From the NCBI RefSeq assembly GCF_000240165.1, contig NC_017585.1:806001-870000 (forward strand): 64,000 nucleotides of DNA, given 5' to 3'. This stretch comes from Streptantibioticus cattleyicolor NRRL 8057 = DSM 46488. Lineage in GTDB: Bacteria; Actinomycetota; Actinomycetes; Streptomycetales; Streptomycetaceae. Made by a program: the position numbers and the translations under genes. Position 1 is the stretch's first letter. Every line of letters begins with the position of its first letter. Shown in pieces: positions 63,168-64,000 of this stretch. The notes under the pieces are model-generated. The model saw nothing but the letters and a program-made list of their open reading frames with translations. It made no database searches and had not been told where the DNA came from.

Positions 63168-64000
63168 ACGGCCCCCGGGCGCTTCACCGGCCGGCCCACG
63201 ACCACCGTCTCCGCCTCGGCCACCCCGAGCCCGCCGAGGTCACGCGTGACGAACCGGTACAGATCCGCCAGGTCCCGCAGCCACACCGCGGCGTACAGAT
63301 TGGCCGCCCCGCGGTGGCGAACGCCCCGTGCACCGCCGGATGACGGGCGAGCGCGCGCCCCACCGCGTCCAGCCGGGCCGGGGCCACCCGCATCAGCACG
63401 TTGGCGTCCACGGCGAGCCCGAGCCGCCGCACGTCCGCCCAGACCTCGGTGCGCAGCAGCCCGCGTCCGCTCAGCGCGGCGATCCGGCGGCGCACCGTGG
63501 AGTCGGGGTGCCCGCAGGCGGCGGCGACCGCGGCGGCCGGGGCGCGGGCGTCGTCCCGCAACGCGGCGAGCACGTCCCGGTCCACGGCGTCCAGGCCGCG
63601 GGCGGCGGCGGGGGCCGGACGCGGCGGGGCCAGCGCCGCCCGCTCGGCGGGGGTGAGCACGTCGTGGCGCCAGTCGGAGGAGTAGGCGAACACGTGCACC
63701 ACCTGCGCCGCGGTGACCGAGGTGACCGCCCGGGTGGCGGTCAGCCGCCGGAACACCAGCGCGTCCCGCGCGCCCGCGGCGCTCACCGCGACGGCGTGGA
63801 TCTCGTCCCCGGTCGCCGACAGATCCACGTACGGCACGTCCGGGCGGGCCGCGAGCGCGTCGGCGATCACCTCCACCGTGCCGCGCAGCACCTTCACCCG
63901 CAGCAGCGTCGCCCCCAGCGCGCCGCCCCGGTCCGGCGCCGCCACCACCCGCACCACCCCGTCCGCGAGGAGCGCGCGCCATCGCCGGTGCACCGTCCGC
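63098..64000 (-). pseudogene. Lrp/AsnC-type regulator, frameshifted and cut by window edge
   Basis: The N-terminal part beyond 64000 is missing. The visible sequence contains one AsnC ligand-domain unit, then a helix-turn-helix (LDAVDRDVLAALRDDARAPA and AAACGHPDSTVRRRIAAL), and then the second AsnC ligand domain, the layout of double-AsnC regulators. Near 63310-63330 the reading frame breaks: the sequence GAFAT continues in another frame as GAANLYAAVWLRDLADLYRF, ending at 63098. A single-base deletion or a sequencing error is equally possible. The intact frame would overlap the transporter gene 3' end by 70 bp. Nitrogen control is possible by location. Confidence 0.65.

Overview
The window is very GC-rich DNA with strong G/C bias at third codon positions, short intergenic gaps and GTG starts. 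Its gene content (MmyB-like XRE regulators, a butyrolactone-receptor-like TetR protein, rare TTA leucine codons, GlnR-type nitrogen control, many secreted enzymes) points to the chromosome of a Streptomyces or a close relative. I saw no rRNA, tRNA, CRISPR array or prophage. It looks like an accessory, chromosome-arm type region: mostly monocistronic genes of mixed function, decayed mobile elements, and one complete metabolic operon at the right end.

Layout. 0-9.3 kb: a DUF899 gene, then a degraded patch (aminoglycoside-phosphotransferase-like pseudogene with three frameshifts, a methyltransferase, an intact IS5-family element with 19-bp terminal repeats) bounded by copies of a palindromic ATAACC-C-GGTTAT element. 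A carboxymuconolactone decarboxylase/MerR pair, a phosphotransferase, a VOC protein and a small L7/L12-like protein follow. 9.6-17.6 kb: a quinone-oxidoreductase/HxlR pair, then a block rich in regulators: an ATP-grasp enzyme, a short-chain dehydrogenase, three MmyB-type XRE regulators (two with in-frame TTA codons) and a butyrolactone-receptor-like TetR gene whose stop overlaps a possible start of one XRE gene. 17.7-26 kb: a lytic transglycosylase lipoprotein, small hypothetical genes, a B3/B4-domain protein, an EamA transporter/XRE-cupin pair, a leucine-rich-repeat protein and a secreted SGNH hydrolase with a lectin-like tail. 26.2-31.4 kb: MerR and thioredoxin, a squalene/phytoene synthase, a flavin monooxygenase with a SnoaL-like partner, LysR and a GNAT acetyltransferase. 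31.7-42.4 kb: a Tat-exported amine oxidase, a proline-rich wall or membrane protein, a DUF4239 protein, a 3Fe-4S ferredoxin, a second MerR pair with an EthD protein, a dead ISL3 transposase, a DUF4406/DeoR pair, a tetracycline-resistance-type ribosomal protection protein with a possible leader peptide, and an L,D-transpeptidase. 42.5-53.7 kb: a threonine-synthase-like enzyme, a polar amino-acid ABC transporter operon, a GH15 glycosidase, a HEAT-repeat protein, a secreted hydrolase, a lone KAS III enzyme and a glutaredoxin.

53.8-64 kb is the assimilatory nitrate locus. A HemD-like/winged-helix fusion is divergent from a tightly overlapping operon: the nitrate reductase catalytic subunit with an unusual repetitive tail, an FAD reductase, NirB, NirD and a NarK/NasA-type transporter. 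A GlnR-box-like array lies in the divergent promoter. Together these would import nitrate and reduce it to ammonium, with siroheme supply and nitrogen regulation linked to the locus. A frameshifted Lrp/AsnC-type gene runs off the right edge.
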